A stretch of DNA of 64,000 nucleotides, taken from NCBI GenBank assembly GCA_020002185.1, contig CM034538.1, positions 1,406,270 through 1,470,269 of the forward strand, written 5' to 3'. Below are positions 36,613 through 47,078 of the stretch, one piece after another (position 1 is the first letter of the stretch; every line of letters starts with the position of its first letter). The notes under the pieces are model-generated. The model was given only the letters and a program-made list of their open reading frames with translations. It did not search any database and was not told the DNA's origin. Source of the stretch: Paraescarpia echinospica. Taxonomy: Eukaryota > Annelida > Polychaeta > Sabellida > Siboglinidae. The position numbers and the translations under genes are program-made.

Positions 36613-36930
36613 TAAGGGGTAGTAGTGCATCGGTAAGAGGTCTGGACTTACAACAGAGAGAATGCGGGTTCGAATCCTGTGCGGCTGTGTCGAACCTTGG
36701 GCAAGTTCGTTTACTCTACATTGCTTCAGTTCACTCAGCTATAAGAATGAGTACCTGGCTATAGACAGTGGTGGATATTTGTGTACGAATAGTCTTCGCA
36801 CATTAATTGCAGTGTGGCTGAATGCTTCCCAGAGAAGTCGAGATGGTGTTCGATTGAACAGGTCTGCCAGGGTGTAAAGTGTAAAGTCCTGAGGACTGAT
36901 ACTGCGCTATATAAGAACTTACCTTACCTT
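36613..36930 (+). mobile_element. tRNA-derived SINE
   Basis: The head GGTAGTAGTGCATCGGTAAG, with B box GGGTTCGAATCC (36665-36676), looks tRNA-derived. The body contains GAGTACCTGGCTATAGACAG and GGCTGAATGCTTCCCAGAGA. The end CTATATAAGAACTTACCTTA closes it. A decayed second copy lies at 32038-32400. It inserted at or just after the donor of exon F. Confidence 0.75.
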
Positions 36931-36948
36931 TAAGGGGTCAGCAACGTT

Positions 36949-37475
36949 AGGTGGCAGATCACAATGTAAGGTGACAGATCACAATGTAAGGTGACATATC
37001 ACAATGTAAGGTGACAGAACACAACATAAGGTGACAGATCACAATATAAGGTGACAGAACACAACATAAGGTGATAGACCGCAACGTAAGGTGACAGATC
37101 ACAACGTAAGGTGGCAGACCACAATGTAAGGTGACACACCACAACGTAAGGTGGCAAACCACAAGATAAGGTGGCAGACCACAACGTTAGTTGGCAGACC
37201 ACAACATAAGGTGGCAACGTGGCACACTGCAACATAAGGGAGCAGACCGCAGCGTAAGGTTGACAGACCGCAACGTAAGGTGACAATCCACAACGTAAGG
37301 TGGCAGACCACCATACAATGTGATAGACCACAATATAAGGTGGCATACCACAATATAACATGGCAGACCACAATATAAGATGGCAGACCACAATATAAGG
37401 TGGCAGACCACAATATAAGGTGGCAAACCACAATATAAGGTGGCAGACCACAATATAAGGTGGCAGACCACAATG
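36949..37475. repeat. 20-bp minisatellite, proximal array
   Basis: About 26 units of 20 bp, consensus GTGACAGACCACAATGTAAG. Each unit contains GTAAGGTGA or ATAAGGTGG across the boundary. The same unit returns at 42830-44255 in the same intron. Confidence 0.95.
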
Positions 37476-38626
37476 AATGTATGAATGCTTTTTATTTCAG
37501 GGACAAAACCCATAGTACATGAACAGTTAAGTAATACATACAAATAGGAATAAAAGGTACACCATTAAAAATAATAAGTAAAATATATAAATGAGTAAAC
37601 CAAAAAATAATAAGTTAAGAGATAAAAAGTAATAAAAATAGAAGAAAAAATAAATATGTAAAAAAGATATATAGTAATATAATAGTTACTATTTTACAAC
37701 ATATAGAGATTTTGCCCAGCAGGACCACATGGGTCCATTAACAACTTCTCTACAGTTACACATATATTTTATCATATTATTGTCAATATTAAGAACCCGT
37801 TTTCTGAAACTCTAAACATTTTTGCACAATAGGGCATCAAATGAGTCAATAGCATTATTTACAAACATATTACTCGCACTGTCCCATCGGTGGTAACCTA
37901 GGATCCGTCTATGCATATTGTTGTATGCGACTAAGTTTTAAATAAGTGCCTTTGTTGAAATGTACCCAGAGTTCGGAACAGTAAATTGAACAACAATATG
38001 ATGGAACAAATGAAGTTTAACACCAATGGAACAGTTCTGGAATTTGTGGATGATGCTGTTGGACCTGGCATAAAAGCTGCACAGGTGTCTTAGCATATCT
38101 TCATCATCCTTCAAGTCATTGCAGATGTTGACCCCTAAATATTTTGTCATTTCAACATATACTAGTTTGTTTCTGTGCAAGTAAAGATCTGGACATTTTA
38201 GATGAAAAACTACATGGTTTGAAAACCATGCATACTGACTTTATAGGATGATTAAATAATTAATGTCATTGTCGAAGCTAAAGATGGCACAAATATTCAG
38301 CAATGCCTGGAGGCCACTGAGACTAGGTGCAGTAACACATAGATCGTCTGCATAGAACATGTGGTATGTATTGACATTGTGTAGGTGACATCCTGCGCCA
38401 GAGGTTTTAAGTATAATGATTAAATCGTCGACATATACATTAAATAAATATGGAGATAAAATACCACCTTCTCTAACACCATTTGAGACATTAGAAAAGT
38501 CAGAGCTGTACCAGTGTAACAAAATTTGTACGAATAGGATTGGCAAATCATGATTAAGCAATTTTCTAAAGAGTGTCCAATGGTTACCTCTATCAAATGC
38601 TTTTGATGCATCTAAAAAGCAAGTCA
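37476..38626 (-). mobile_element. Non-LTR reverse transcriptase fragment in CPT1-like intron
   Basis: Minus strand 38627-38241 reads CFLDASKAFDRGNHWTLFRK, SNGVREGGILSPYLFNVYVD and MFYADDLCV. 38180-37938 reads MTKYLGVNI and the SFYARSNSIIHKF region. Same family as 16684-17740. The 3' UTR and ATGAATG-rich tail reach 37476. Interrupted near 38230. A CR1 element begins at its 5' side. Confidence 0.85.
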
Positions 38627-38638
38627 TGGGTAGAAACC

Positions 38639-39709
38639 ATGGAGGAAGGATTCACCTTTCCGTGCATTGGGTGTTGGAAGGTGGAGTATCTGCAGAAGGA
38701 GATAGTTAGGTTGACAGATATTGTGAAGGGAATGGAGATGGGAATTAGCAAGGAGGCAGGTCGAATGTTGAGAGACGACAGGGAGAGAGGTGAGAATACT
38801 GCAAGACTGAAGGAGAATAGCAGTGGCAAGAAAACTGAGGAAAGGAGATTGAGAGGAGGGAAGGTGATTGGAGGGGAAGAAATTGGAAAATCAACAACAG
38901 AAAATGTGACAAGTGTGAAGGTGACAGGGAAGAAAGTGACCGTAGAGAAGGAGGGAGGGAAGATGGGACGGGAGAGGAGAGAAGAAAATGAGATGGGACG
39001 AAAGATGAAGGGACGAAAGGAAGTGAGAGCAAATGTGATAGAAGAGAAGTCGATAAAAGGGACGCTGACAGGAGGAAAGGTGACAAGAGAAAAAGCGACA
39101 GGAAAGAATGGATCGGAAGAGAATGTGACAGGAGAGAAGACGACAGGGGGGAAAGACAACAACCAGACAGATGCAAACCGAAGAAGGACCTATTCTAAGG
39201 CAGTGATTGAGGGGGCAATGAGGAAAGAGAGGGTGTTTATGGGCGACTCCATTATGAGAAAGACGGACAAGACACTGAGTGAGGGGAAAGACGTCGTTGT
39301 TTGTCTACCGGGGGCTAGGATTGAACATGTAACTGACAGGGTAGAGAAGGTATTGGGACATGGCAAGGGGGGGTCTATACTGATACATGTAGGAACAAAT
39401 AATGCAGACAGGGAGGGAACAACTGCGATAGTACGGAAGTATAGACAGTTAGTGAGGAAGCTAAAGAAGACAAGAGTTGAACAGGTTATTCTGTCAGGAA
39501 TTTTGCTAGTAATGGGAGGAAGGGGGGCAACGTATAGAAACTGCAAGAGGATGGCGATCAACGCACTAGTTGAGCAGATGTGTGAAGAAGAGGGGGTGGG
39601 GTTCACAGATTTATGGGGATACTTTGTTGGGAGGGAAGATATGTACATGAGATATGGCCTCCATCTTAGTGGAAAGGGGGCAGCAGTTTTCTCAGAGAAC
39701 CTGCTGTGA
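38639..39709 (+). CDS. CR1 ORF1 protein with SGNH/GDSL esterase-like domain
   Basis: Intact frame of 356 codons, starting at ATG 38639. Residues 1-30 hold a CIGC pair and a helix. About residues 40-190 are a Lys/Glu/Gly-rich low-complexity region of near-repeats (GGKVTREKATGKN type). From about residue 195 an SGNH hydrolase fold is visible: FMGDSIMRK (block I, nucleophile Ser), LIHVGTNNADREG (block III, Asn), DLWGYF and RYGLHLSGKGA (block V, His). Such an esterase ORF1 is known for CR1 elements. In block V the residue three before the His, normally Asp, is Tyr here, so the esterase may be inactive. ORF1 proteins bind the element's RNA. The alternative upstream codon at 38573 lies in the neighbouring LINE. 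Confidence 0.85.
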   Translation: MEEGFTFPCIGCWKVEYLQKEIVRLTDIVKGMEMGISKEAGRMLRDDRERGENTARLKENSSGKKTEERRLRGGKVIGGEEIGKSTTENVTSVKVTGKKVTVEKEGGKMGRERREENEMGRKMKGRKEVRANVIEEKSIKGTLTGGKVTREKATGKNGSEENVTGEKTTGGKDNNQTDANRRRTYSKAVIEGAMRKERVFMGDSIMRKTDKTLSEGKDVVVCLPGARIEHVTDRVEKVLGHGKGGSILIHVGTNNADREGTTAIVRKYRQLVRKLKKTRVEQVILSGILLVMGGRGATYRNCKRMAINALVEQMCEEEGVGFTDLWGYFVGREDMYMRYGLHLSGKGAAVFSENLL

Positions 39710-39729
39710 TCTGTTGACAGTGGGACAAG

Positions 39730-42610
39730 TTGCATCTATTTAAACTAGATTCGCAGGGGGGACTCACAGAAAAGCCTGAAAATGGAGGCATAGATAAAGA
39801 CAGCACAAATAAATCAGCAAATAACAGTCTGGAAAACTCTTCTGAAACTGGATATAAATGTGTTTGTTTAAATGCAAGGAGTATAGTAAACAAAAGAAAT
39901 AAACTAAACATTATGGTAGAAGATATTGACCCTCATATAATAGGTATAACCGAATCCTGGACCACCACCGATATATCAGATACTGAATTAGGACTGACAG
40001 GATATGTAATGTTTAGGAAAGATAGAATAGGAAGAAAGGGAGGTGGAGTTATTTTATATATTAAAGAATCTATCCAGGCTTATGACATAAAATTAGAAAG
40101 AGAAGCAGATTGCGAAGAAGCTGTTTGGTGTAACATAGTTACAGGAAACTCAACGTTAACAGTTGGGTTAGTTTATCGAAGTCCAAACATAAGCATAGAA
40201 GAGAATGAAAAAATACAAAACGCTATAAGGGAAGTGAGCAAACGGGACTGTGTTATTATGGGGGATTTTAACCATGGGCATATAAAATGGAAATCTCTAC
40301 AGAGTATGGGTAGTGAGGACCACAAGTTTTTAGTTTTAGTACAAGATAGTTTCCTTTCTCAACATGTGCTAGAACCAACCAGGGGAGAGAATGTGTTAGA
40401 CTTAGTTTTGTCCTCACAGAATGAATTAGTTGACAATGTTAAATTATGTGAGCCTCTTGGAAGTAGTGATCACAACCAGATACATTTTACCATTAAAGTA
40501 AAATCAGAAAGAAATAATAAAAAGCAGTTGAGGAGAAATTTCCACAAAGGAAGATATAAGGAAATGAGGAAATATTTAGCAAAGATAGACTGGAATAATA
40601 CACTGAAGAATAAGACAGCAACAGAATGCTGGAATATCTTAAAGAATGAAATAGAGTGCATAGTCGATAAATTTGTACCCTTCAAAAAGCAAGGAAAACG
40701 GTCCAAAAAGAAACATCGAAAGAAGCCATTAGAAAAATTAAGTATAAACAAATGATATGGAAGTCATATAGATATACTGGAAATGATGAAGACTACAACA
40801 GTTATAAAGAAGCACTTAACCAAGCTACAGCTGAAATTAGAAAGTCAAAGAGAAGCTATGAACAACAATTAGCTAGTAATATAAAACATGACAGCAAGAG
40901 TTTTTATGCATATGTTCGAAGCAAACAGAAAGTTCAAGATAAGGTCGGTCCTCTAGAAGATAGTGCTGGAAATATAATATCACAGGGATTCTTAATGGCA
41001 GAAGACCTGAATGAGTACTTTAGCTCAGTGTTTACCAGAGAAGACACTAGTTCACTGCCAGTACCAGAGGCTAAGTTCAAGGGGGCAGAATCAGACTATT
41101 TAGGACAATTAATTGTAACCCCGGAAATGGTAGCTAAGAAAATAAGGGCTATGAAGGATAATAAATCACCTGGAGTGGATGGGATTCCGCCCAAACTACT
41201 ATTGGAAATTGTAGAACAAATTAGCGTACCGCTTGCAACAGTTTTCAATTTGTCATTAGAAGAGGGAGTGGTTCCTTTAGAATGGAAAGAGGCAAACATT
41301 ATACCGTTATTTAAAAAAGGTTTTCGAGAAACAAGTCAGAGAACTATAGACCAGTGAGTTTAATATCAGTGATTTGCAAATTATTAGAAAGACTAATTAA
41401 AGATCACATGGTGGATTTTCTTGTTAAACAAAACTTGATAAACCCATCTCAACATGGTTTTTTTAAAGCGAGGTCATGCTTAACAAATATGTTATGTTTT
41501 TTGGAAGACATCACTAAGTGGGTAGATGAGGGATCACCAGTAGATATCGTCTACTTAGATTTTCAAAAAGCTTTCGACAAAGTACCACATAAAAGATTAC
41601 TGCTGAAACTAAAGGCCCAAGGCATAGGAAATGGTATAATAAACTGGATAGGACAATGGCTGATTGACGGAAGACAACGTGTAGTAGTTGATGGGGAGGC
41701 TTCAAACTGGAAATCGGTATTGAGTGGGGTACCACAGGGATCAGTATTAGGACCTATATTATTCTAAATATATATCAATGATTTGGATGATGAAATAACA
41801 TGCAAGGTGTTGAAATTTGCGGATGATACAAAAGTGTTTAGAAGGATTAAAAGTGATGGAGATAGACAGCATTTACAAGATGATTTTGACAGGTTGATCA
41901 AATGGTCTGAAAAGTGGCAAATGCTGTTCTTTTTTGGAAAATGTAAATGCCTCCACACAGGACATGGGAACGAAGAGGTAGAATATACAATGGGGGGTAC
42001 TGTACTAAGTACTACTGTAAAAGAAAAGGACTTAGGGTTAACCATTAGTGCTGATATGAAGGTTTCAGAGCAGTGCGGAATTGCAGCTTCAAAGGGAAAT
42101 CAAATCCTTGGATTAATTAGGCGAAACATAACGTATAAGAAAAAGAGCTAATAATACTGCTGTACAAAACAATAGTTAGGCCTCATTTAGAATATTGTAT
42201 TCAAGCGTGGAGGCCATGTTGCAGGAAGGACATAGATATGCTAGAAAGAGTGCAGAGGAGAGCAACTAAAATGATACAAAAACTGAGGGATCTTAGTTAC
42301 GAAATACACCTAAAAAAATGTGGTTTAACAACACTAGAGACCAGGAGATTGAGAGGAGATCATATAGAAGTGTTTAAAATATTGAATGGTTATAAAAATA
42401 TTGATAGAAATATTTTTTTTCAGTTAAGAAAGATAGAAGGACTAGAGGACATGAAGTTACATTAGCAAAGAAGCAGAGCAGATTAAATATAAGAAAGTTT
42501 TCATTTTCACAAAGGACTGTAAATGAATGGAACAGATTATCTGCTGATTGTGTGGGTGCTAGTAGCGTGAATATGTTTAAAAATAAAATCGACACATACC
42601 TCAGACGGGC
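39730..42610 (+). pseudogene. CR1 ORF2 endonuclease-reverse transcriptase, broken
   Basis: The endonuclease (39840-40500) shows LNARSIVNKRNKL, ITESW, MGDFNH and GSSDHN, the APE-type catalytic motifs. The RT follows with DNKSPGVDGIPPKLL, YLDFQKAFDKVPH, GVPQGSVLGPILF and FADDTKVF. The C-terminus has LEYCIQAWRP. Lesions compared with the other copies: a 4-base deletion near 40714, a 2-base insertion near 41323, a nonsense TAA at 41765-41767 just after PILF, a 1-base deletion near 42141, and a further shift near 42420. None of these is shared with the copies at 21521 and 60706, so they arose after insertion. Confidence 0.85.
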
Positions 42611-42829
42611 GGGATACACGTAGATAAAAGGGTCGGACTCTCGAAAAGCCAAAGGGCTTCCTTGTCCACCTGCCACCCAGAGTTAATTCTCTGGATGGCA
42701 ATCTTGTTAAATGTTGTTAAATATACGCACAGGACTATTGTAGCTTCTATAATAAAAAATTTAACGCATGTATACAGTGGTCAGCAGAATGGCCCTTATG
42801 GAATCCAAACTAACTGTCTAAGGTGACAA

Positions 42830-44255
42830 TTACGATAATGTAAGGTGATCACAATGTAAGGTGACACCATGTAAGGTGACAGTCCACTACATAAGGTGAC
42901 AGACGACAACGTAAGGTGACACCATGTAAGATGACAGGCCACAGTGTAAAGTGACAGACCAGTATGTAAGGTGACAGACGGCAACGTAAGGTGACCACAA
43001 CATAAGGTGATATCATGTAAGGTGACAGACAACAACGTAAGGTGACCACTATGTAAGGTGACAGACGACAACTTAAGGTGACCACAACATAAAGTGACAC
43101 CATGTAAGATGACAGACCACGATGTAAGGTGAGAGACCACTATGTAAGGTGACAGACGACAACATAAGGTGACCACAACATAAGGTGACACCATGTAAGG
43201 TGACATAGCACTAAGTAATGTGACAGATCACTATATAAGGTGACAGACGACAACGTAAGGTGACCACAACATAAGGTGACACAATGTAAGATGACAGACC
43301 ACAATGTAAGGTGACAGACCACTATACAAGGTGATAGACGACAACATAAGTTGACCACAACATAAGATGACAGACCACAATGTAAGGTGACAGACCACTA
43401 TGTAAGGTGACAGACGACAACATAATGTGACCACAACATAAGGTGACACCATGTAAGGTGACAGACGACAACATAAGGTGACCACAACATAAGGTGACCC
43501 CATGTAAGGTGACAGACCACTATGTAAGGTGACAGACCACAATGTAAGGTGACAGACGACAACATAATGTGACCACAACATAAAGTGACACCATGTAAGA
43601 TGACAGACCACAATGTAAGGTGACAGACCACAATGTAAGGTGACAGACGACAACATAATGTGACCACAACATAATGTCATAAGGTGACACCATGTAAGAT
43701 GACAGACGACAATGTAAGGTGACAGACCACTATGTAAGGTGACAGACGACAACATAATGTGACCACAACATAAGGTGACACCATGTAAGATGACAGACCA
43801 CAATGTAAGGTGACAGACCACAATGTAAGGTGACAGACGACAACATAAGGTGACCACAACATAAGGTGATCCCATGTAAGGTGACAGACCACTATGTAAG
43901 GTGACAGACGACAACATAATGTGACCACAACATAAGGTGACACCATGTAAGATGACAGACCACAATGTAAGGTGACAGACGGCAACGTAAGGTGACCACA
44001 ACATAAGGTGAAACCATGTAAGGTGACAGACCACAATGTAAGGTGACAGACGACAACATAAGGTGACCACAACATAAGGTGACCCCATGTAAGGTGACAG
44101 ACCACTATGTAAGGTGACAGACGGCAACGTAAGGTGACCACAACATAAGGTGACCCCCATGTAAGATGACAGACCACTATGTAAGGTGACAGACGGCAAC
44201 GTAAGGTGACCACAACATAAGGTGACACCATGTAAGATGACAGACCACAATGTCA
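42830..44255. repeat. 20-bp minisatellite family, distal array with higher-order pattern
   Basis: Units of the 20-bp family (GTGACAGACCACAATGTAAG) alternate with CAACATAAGGTGACC and CACCATGTAAGATGAC variants. They form higher-order repeats of roughly 70-100 bp. About 1.4 kb. The long minus-strand frames (SVTLHSGLSPYM) are translations of the array. Confidence 0.95.
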
Positions 44256-44529
44256 TTAAAAGGAATAAATAGAATTTTTTTATTAAAAAGACATGACTAT
44301 ACAAGATGAATAATTAGGCTAACTGGAATTGATACATTACTAGGATAAAAATAGTATGTGGCAAAAAAATAGTAATACACAAAGGTTGATGTTATTGGTG
44401 ACATTTCTCCAGACTTAATCCAATCCCTGCATCTTCAGTCATGTAACAGATTATGACACCCACAAATGTCCTGCTGGAAGTATTGTCCACATGTCCTATC
44501 TACTATAGAGCAGTTTTTGTTGTTTTCAG
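44256..44529 (+). other. End of intron F
   Basis: No feature until the acceptor TTTTCAG at 44523-44529. Confidence 0.5.
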
Positions 44530-44591
44530 ACCTGGAGGATGAGCTGAATGTGGCAGCTCTCACATCACAGAAGAGAGCAGTTTGGGCCAAG
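44530..44591 (+). CDS. CPT1: CPT1-like carnitine acyltransferase, exon G
   Basis: Reads LEDELNVAALTSQKRAVWAK after a codon shared with exon F. It matches the conserved LAALTAGxRxPWARxR motif of CPT1/CPT2-type enzymes. Acceptor GTTTTCAG, donor GCCAAG then GTAGAG, phase 0 at the end. Confidence 0.9.
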
Positions 44592-44639
44592 GTAGAGTCT
44601 TCACTGTTGTCTTACTATGTCAGTGTTACCTGCTGAGGC

Positions 44640-45050
44640 CCTGTATTGCAGGCCCTCTATTGCAGGCACTGTATTCAAGGCAACAGGGCCTTCTCACATG
44701 CAGTCATCTCACATGCAATCACGCAACAATTTGTCCCTTGTCACTGTTACAACCGACTGCCATACAAGTTTCAAGATGTAGCTTAAGATTCTTTTTAATT
44801 ATGACTACATTTGCTGACGCAGCGGCAGCAGTGTGGAACACTCTTCCATCAAGTGTTAATAGCAAAACATCACTGGAATCATTTAAACCTGTCTAGAAGA
44901 TTCACCTGTTCACTGCAGCGAATATGTAACTTGGACGATTACCAATACTGTTTTGTCATAGCTGATTGATGTTTAATGTTTATTTATTTATCAATTTATT
45001 TATTTTTTGATGTGGAACTTAACAAAATAAAAATATTATTAGTATTAATT
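44640..45050 (+). mobile_element. L2-like LINE C-terminal remnant
   Basis: Around 44800-44925 the sequence encodes FADAAAAVWNTLPSSVNSKT then SLESFKPV, with a stop and KIHLFTAANM after it. This is the usual end of L2-like LINE proteins. TTGATGTGGAACTT and a TA-rich tail follow. 5'-truncated and short. Confidence 0.7.
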
Positions 45051-45605
45051 ATGCTGGTTTTTTTTCAAATGAAATTTTTGCATTTTCTAGTTGTGAACCA
45101 TTTTTATATAAACCACATTTTAGGCTCATTTTAACATATTACTATATATTTTTTATGGTATTTTGATTCTATTTTGTATTTTATTTAATGACTATTTTAA
45201 ATCGTTTTTATATCTTAATATATAATGTATATTATTTTATTTAAATAGCAAATATTAATGTTTTGATATTGTACCTTGCCTCTGAATGGCCACTGTGGCC
45301 AGATTTATGGCACAGAAAAATGCTGTATTATTTTGATAGACTTATTATCCTGGCTTATAAGTAATCTGTGGCCATTAATCAAACAGCTTTCTTCTCAACA
45401 GTTATGTCAATATTCTCACCATAAACATATGTTTACTTGACGATTCCCACAATCAATAGTCAAGTTAAGATTCTCTCCATAGACCTCTATGTATTTGATG
45501 AATCAATAGTTGATGGTCAACGTATCACAAAAGAAGCTTTATGCTGTGTCTGGTTTTGTTATTTTAAAGTGAAATTGTGATGTGAACTTTGCGTAATGTT
45601 GTCAG

Positions 45606-45698
45606 CAAAGAAAAGTGTTGGCTGCGAAGAATGAGCAGACACTGAAGACTGTCGAGTCCTGCGCGTTTGTCTTCTCTCTTGACTCAGACAATCCTAAG
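45606..45698 (+). CDS. CPT1: CPT1-like carnitine acyltransferase, exon H
   Basis: Reads QRKVLAAKNEQTLKTVESCA then FVFSLDSDNPK. It corresponds to the family segment in which a helix (xSLDAVEKAAF) leads into the FVTLDE strand. The acceptor is TTGTCAG at 45599-45605; the later AAAG would give a stop within 8 codons. Donor CTAAG then GTGAGG. 31 codons, phase 0 on both sides. Confidence 0.85.
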
Positions 45699-46326
45699 GT
45701 GAGGCTAAGTGTGATCAGGCCCATAGCCAGAAATATGTTTTTGCCAGTTGAATTAATCGAAAGTATGCCTTTTAGCATGCAGACGGCTTGCGTGGAAATT
45801 ACAGCCAATATTGACCAGTTTAGTTTGTCAATGAGAAACCAGTTCACTTAAGCTGTTTATTTAATTACTACCTATTCATTCGATTTGTTTCGCTACCAGT
45901 TGTGCTAATGATTGTAATTAATTTGGGCCCCTAGACTTGGAACTATTTGTTAATCTACTGGCCAGTCTTTAAGATGGGCAGATTGGTCTCTGGCTAAGCT
46001 CCTGCATGTGATGTTGGTTTGGTGTGGCATTTGATGATTTATATAAAAATATAAATATGCTGATTGGAGGCATTGTAAGCGTGTCTTCTCCCAGGTTCTG
46101 GGGTCAATCCGCCTCTTCCAATGTTTATTCGCATCCTTGGACTATTGGAATCTGATCTGATGTTTTATGAATTCCAAAAAAGCACAAAGGTAGATATTTA
46201 GAGTAATTTACTTCATTCAGTAGACAAATTGTGTGATCAGCCATTTGCCAGAGACAGTCAGTGTGTAGTTACAGTCGATTTATTGTGACATTGTTATATG
46301 TTAATAATATTTAATGTCCCTTGTAG
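45699..46326 (+). other. Intron H
   Basis: No feature recognised. The open frame to 45851 is intron read-through. Confidence 0.5.
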
Positions 46327-46461
46327 GACTGTGATGAATGTTGCAAGTTTGCCATGACCGGAAACGGCAGCAACCGGTGGTTTGACAAGTGCTTCACTTC
46401 AATTGTTTACCCAGAAGGCACTGCAGCTGTAAATGTCGAGCATTCAGTCATAGATGCGATG
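46327..46461 (+). CDS. CPT1: CPT1-like carnitine acyltransferase, exon I with catalytic histidine
   Basis: Reads DCDECCKFAMTGNGSNRWFD, then KCFTSIVYPEGTAAVNVEHS, then VIDAM. It contains the family motifs NRWFDKxxxxIV and NVEHS, in which His is the general base of carnitine acyltransferases (the NAEHSWADAP motif of CPT1). W of the usual SWADA is Val here. Acceptor CTTGTAG, donor GCGATG then GTAAGA, phase 0. About 285 residues are covered from exon A to I. The C-terminal 250-300 residues, with the carnitine- and CoA-binding STS region, are not found before or after the gap, so the gene is incomplete in this window. Confidence 0.9.
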
Positions 46462-46576
46462 GTAAGATCAGACAAGTGTCCTTATTTTGTTCTGTGTCCA
46501 AATCAAGTTACAATAGTCTCATCACAGAAGTTAATTAAGATCATTGTAAACTGTTCCAGTCAGAGGTTTAAATTTT

Positions 46577-47078
46577 ATGTGTTTGATTTAACCAATGTGT
46601 GTGTTTGATTTAATCATTGTGTGTGTTTGATTTAATCATTGTGTGTGTTTGATTTAATCATTGTGTGTGTTTGATTTAATCATTGTGTGTGTTTGATTTA
46701 ATCAATGTGTGTGTTTGATTTAATCAATGTGTGTGTTTGATTTAATCATTGTGTGTGTTTGATTTAATCAATGTGTGTGTTTGATTGAATCATTGTGTGT
46801 GTTTGATTGAATCATTGTGTGTGTTTGATTTAATCATTGTGTGTGTTTGATTTAATCAATGTGTGTGTTTGATTTAATCATTGTGTGTGTGATTTAATCA
46901 ATGTGTGTGTTTGATTTAATCATTGTGTGTGTTTGATTTAATCAATGTGTGTGTTTGATTTAATCAATGTGTGTGTTTGATTTAATCATTGTGTGTGTTT
47001 GATTTAATCAATGTGTGTGTTTGATTTAATCATTGTGTGTGTTTGATTTAATCAATGTGTGTGTTTGATTTAATCATT
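46577..47078. repeat. 22-bp minisatellite running into the assembly gap
   Basis: About 23 units of TGTGTGTGTTTGATTTAATC plus AT. Variants have CAAT for CATT and GATTGAATC, and one unit is shortened by 2 at 46880-46892. The array is cut by N at 47079, so its true length is unknown. Confidence 0.95.

Larger units (their letters stand above)
38627..42722 (+). mobile_element. CR1-type LINE, nearly full length, recently dead
   Basis: About 4.1 kb with ORF1 (38639-39709), ORF2 in frame-broken pieces (39730-42600) and the 3' tail TTGTTAAATGTTGTTAAAT at 42700-42722. The 3' half is about 95% identical to the truncated CR1 copies at 21521 and 60706. It sits in the sense orientation inside intron F. 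Confidence 0.9.

Noticed and set aside
42796..44304. Frames of more than 350 codons rich in SVTLHSGLSPYM
   Set aside because: They arise from the 20-bp array and have no start context, domain or splice support.
28853..46461. Carnitine acetyltransferase or choline acetyltransferase instead of CPT1
   Set aside because: The first impression was CRAT, but GPRLQAFL, SNYY, AALTxxxRxxWA and NVEHS fit the CPT1/CPT2 side better. CRAT-type sequence lacks the SNYY and LAALT words at these places. A formal tree would decide.
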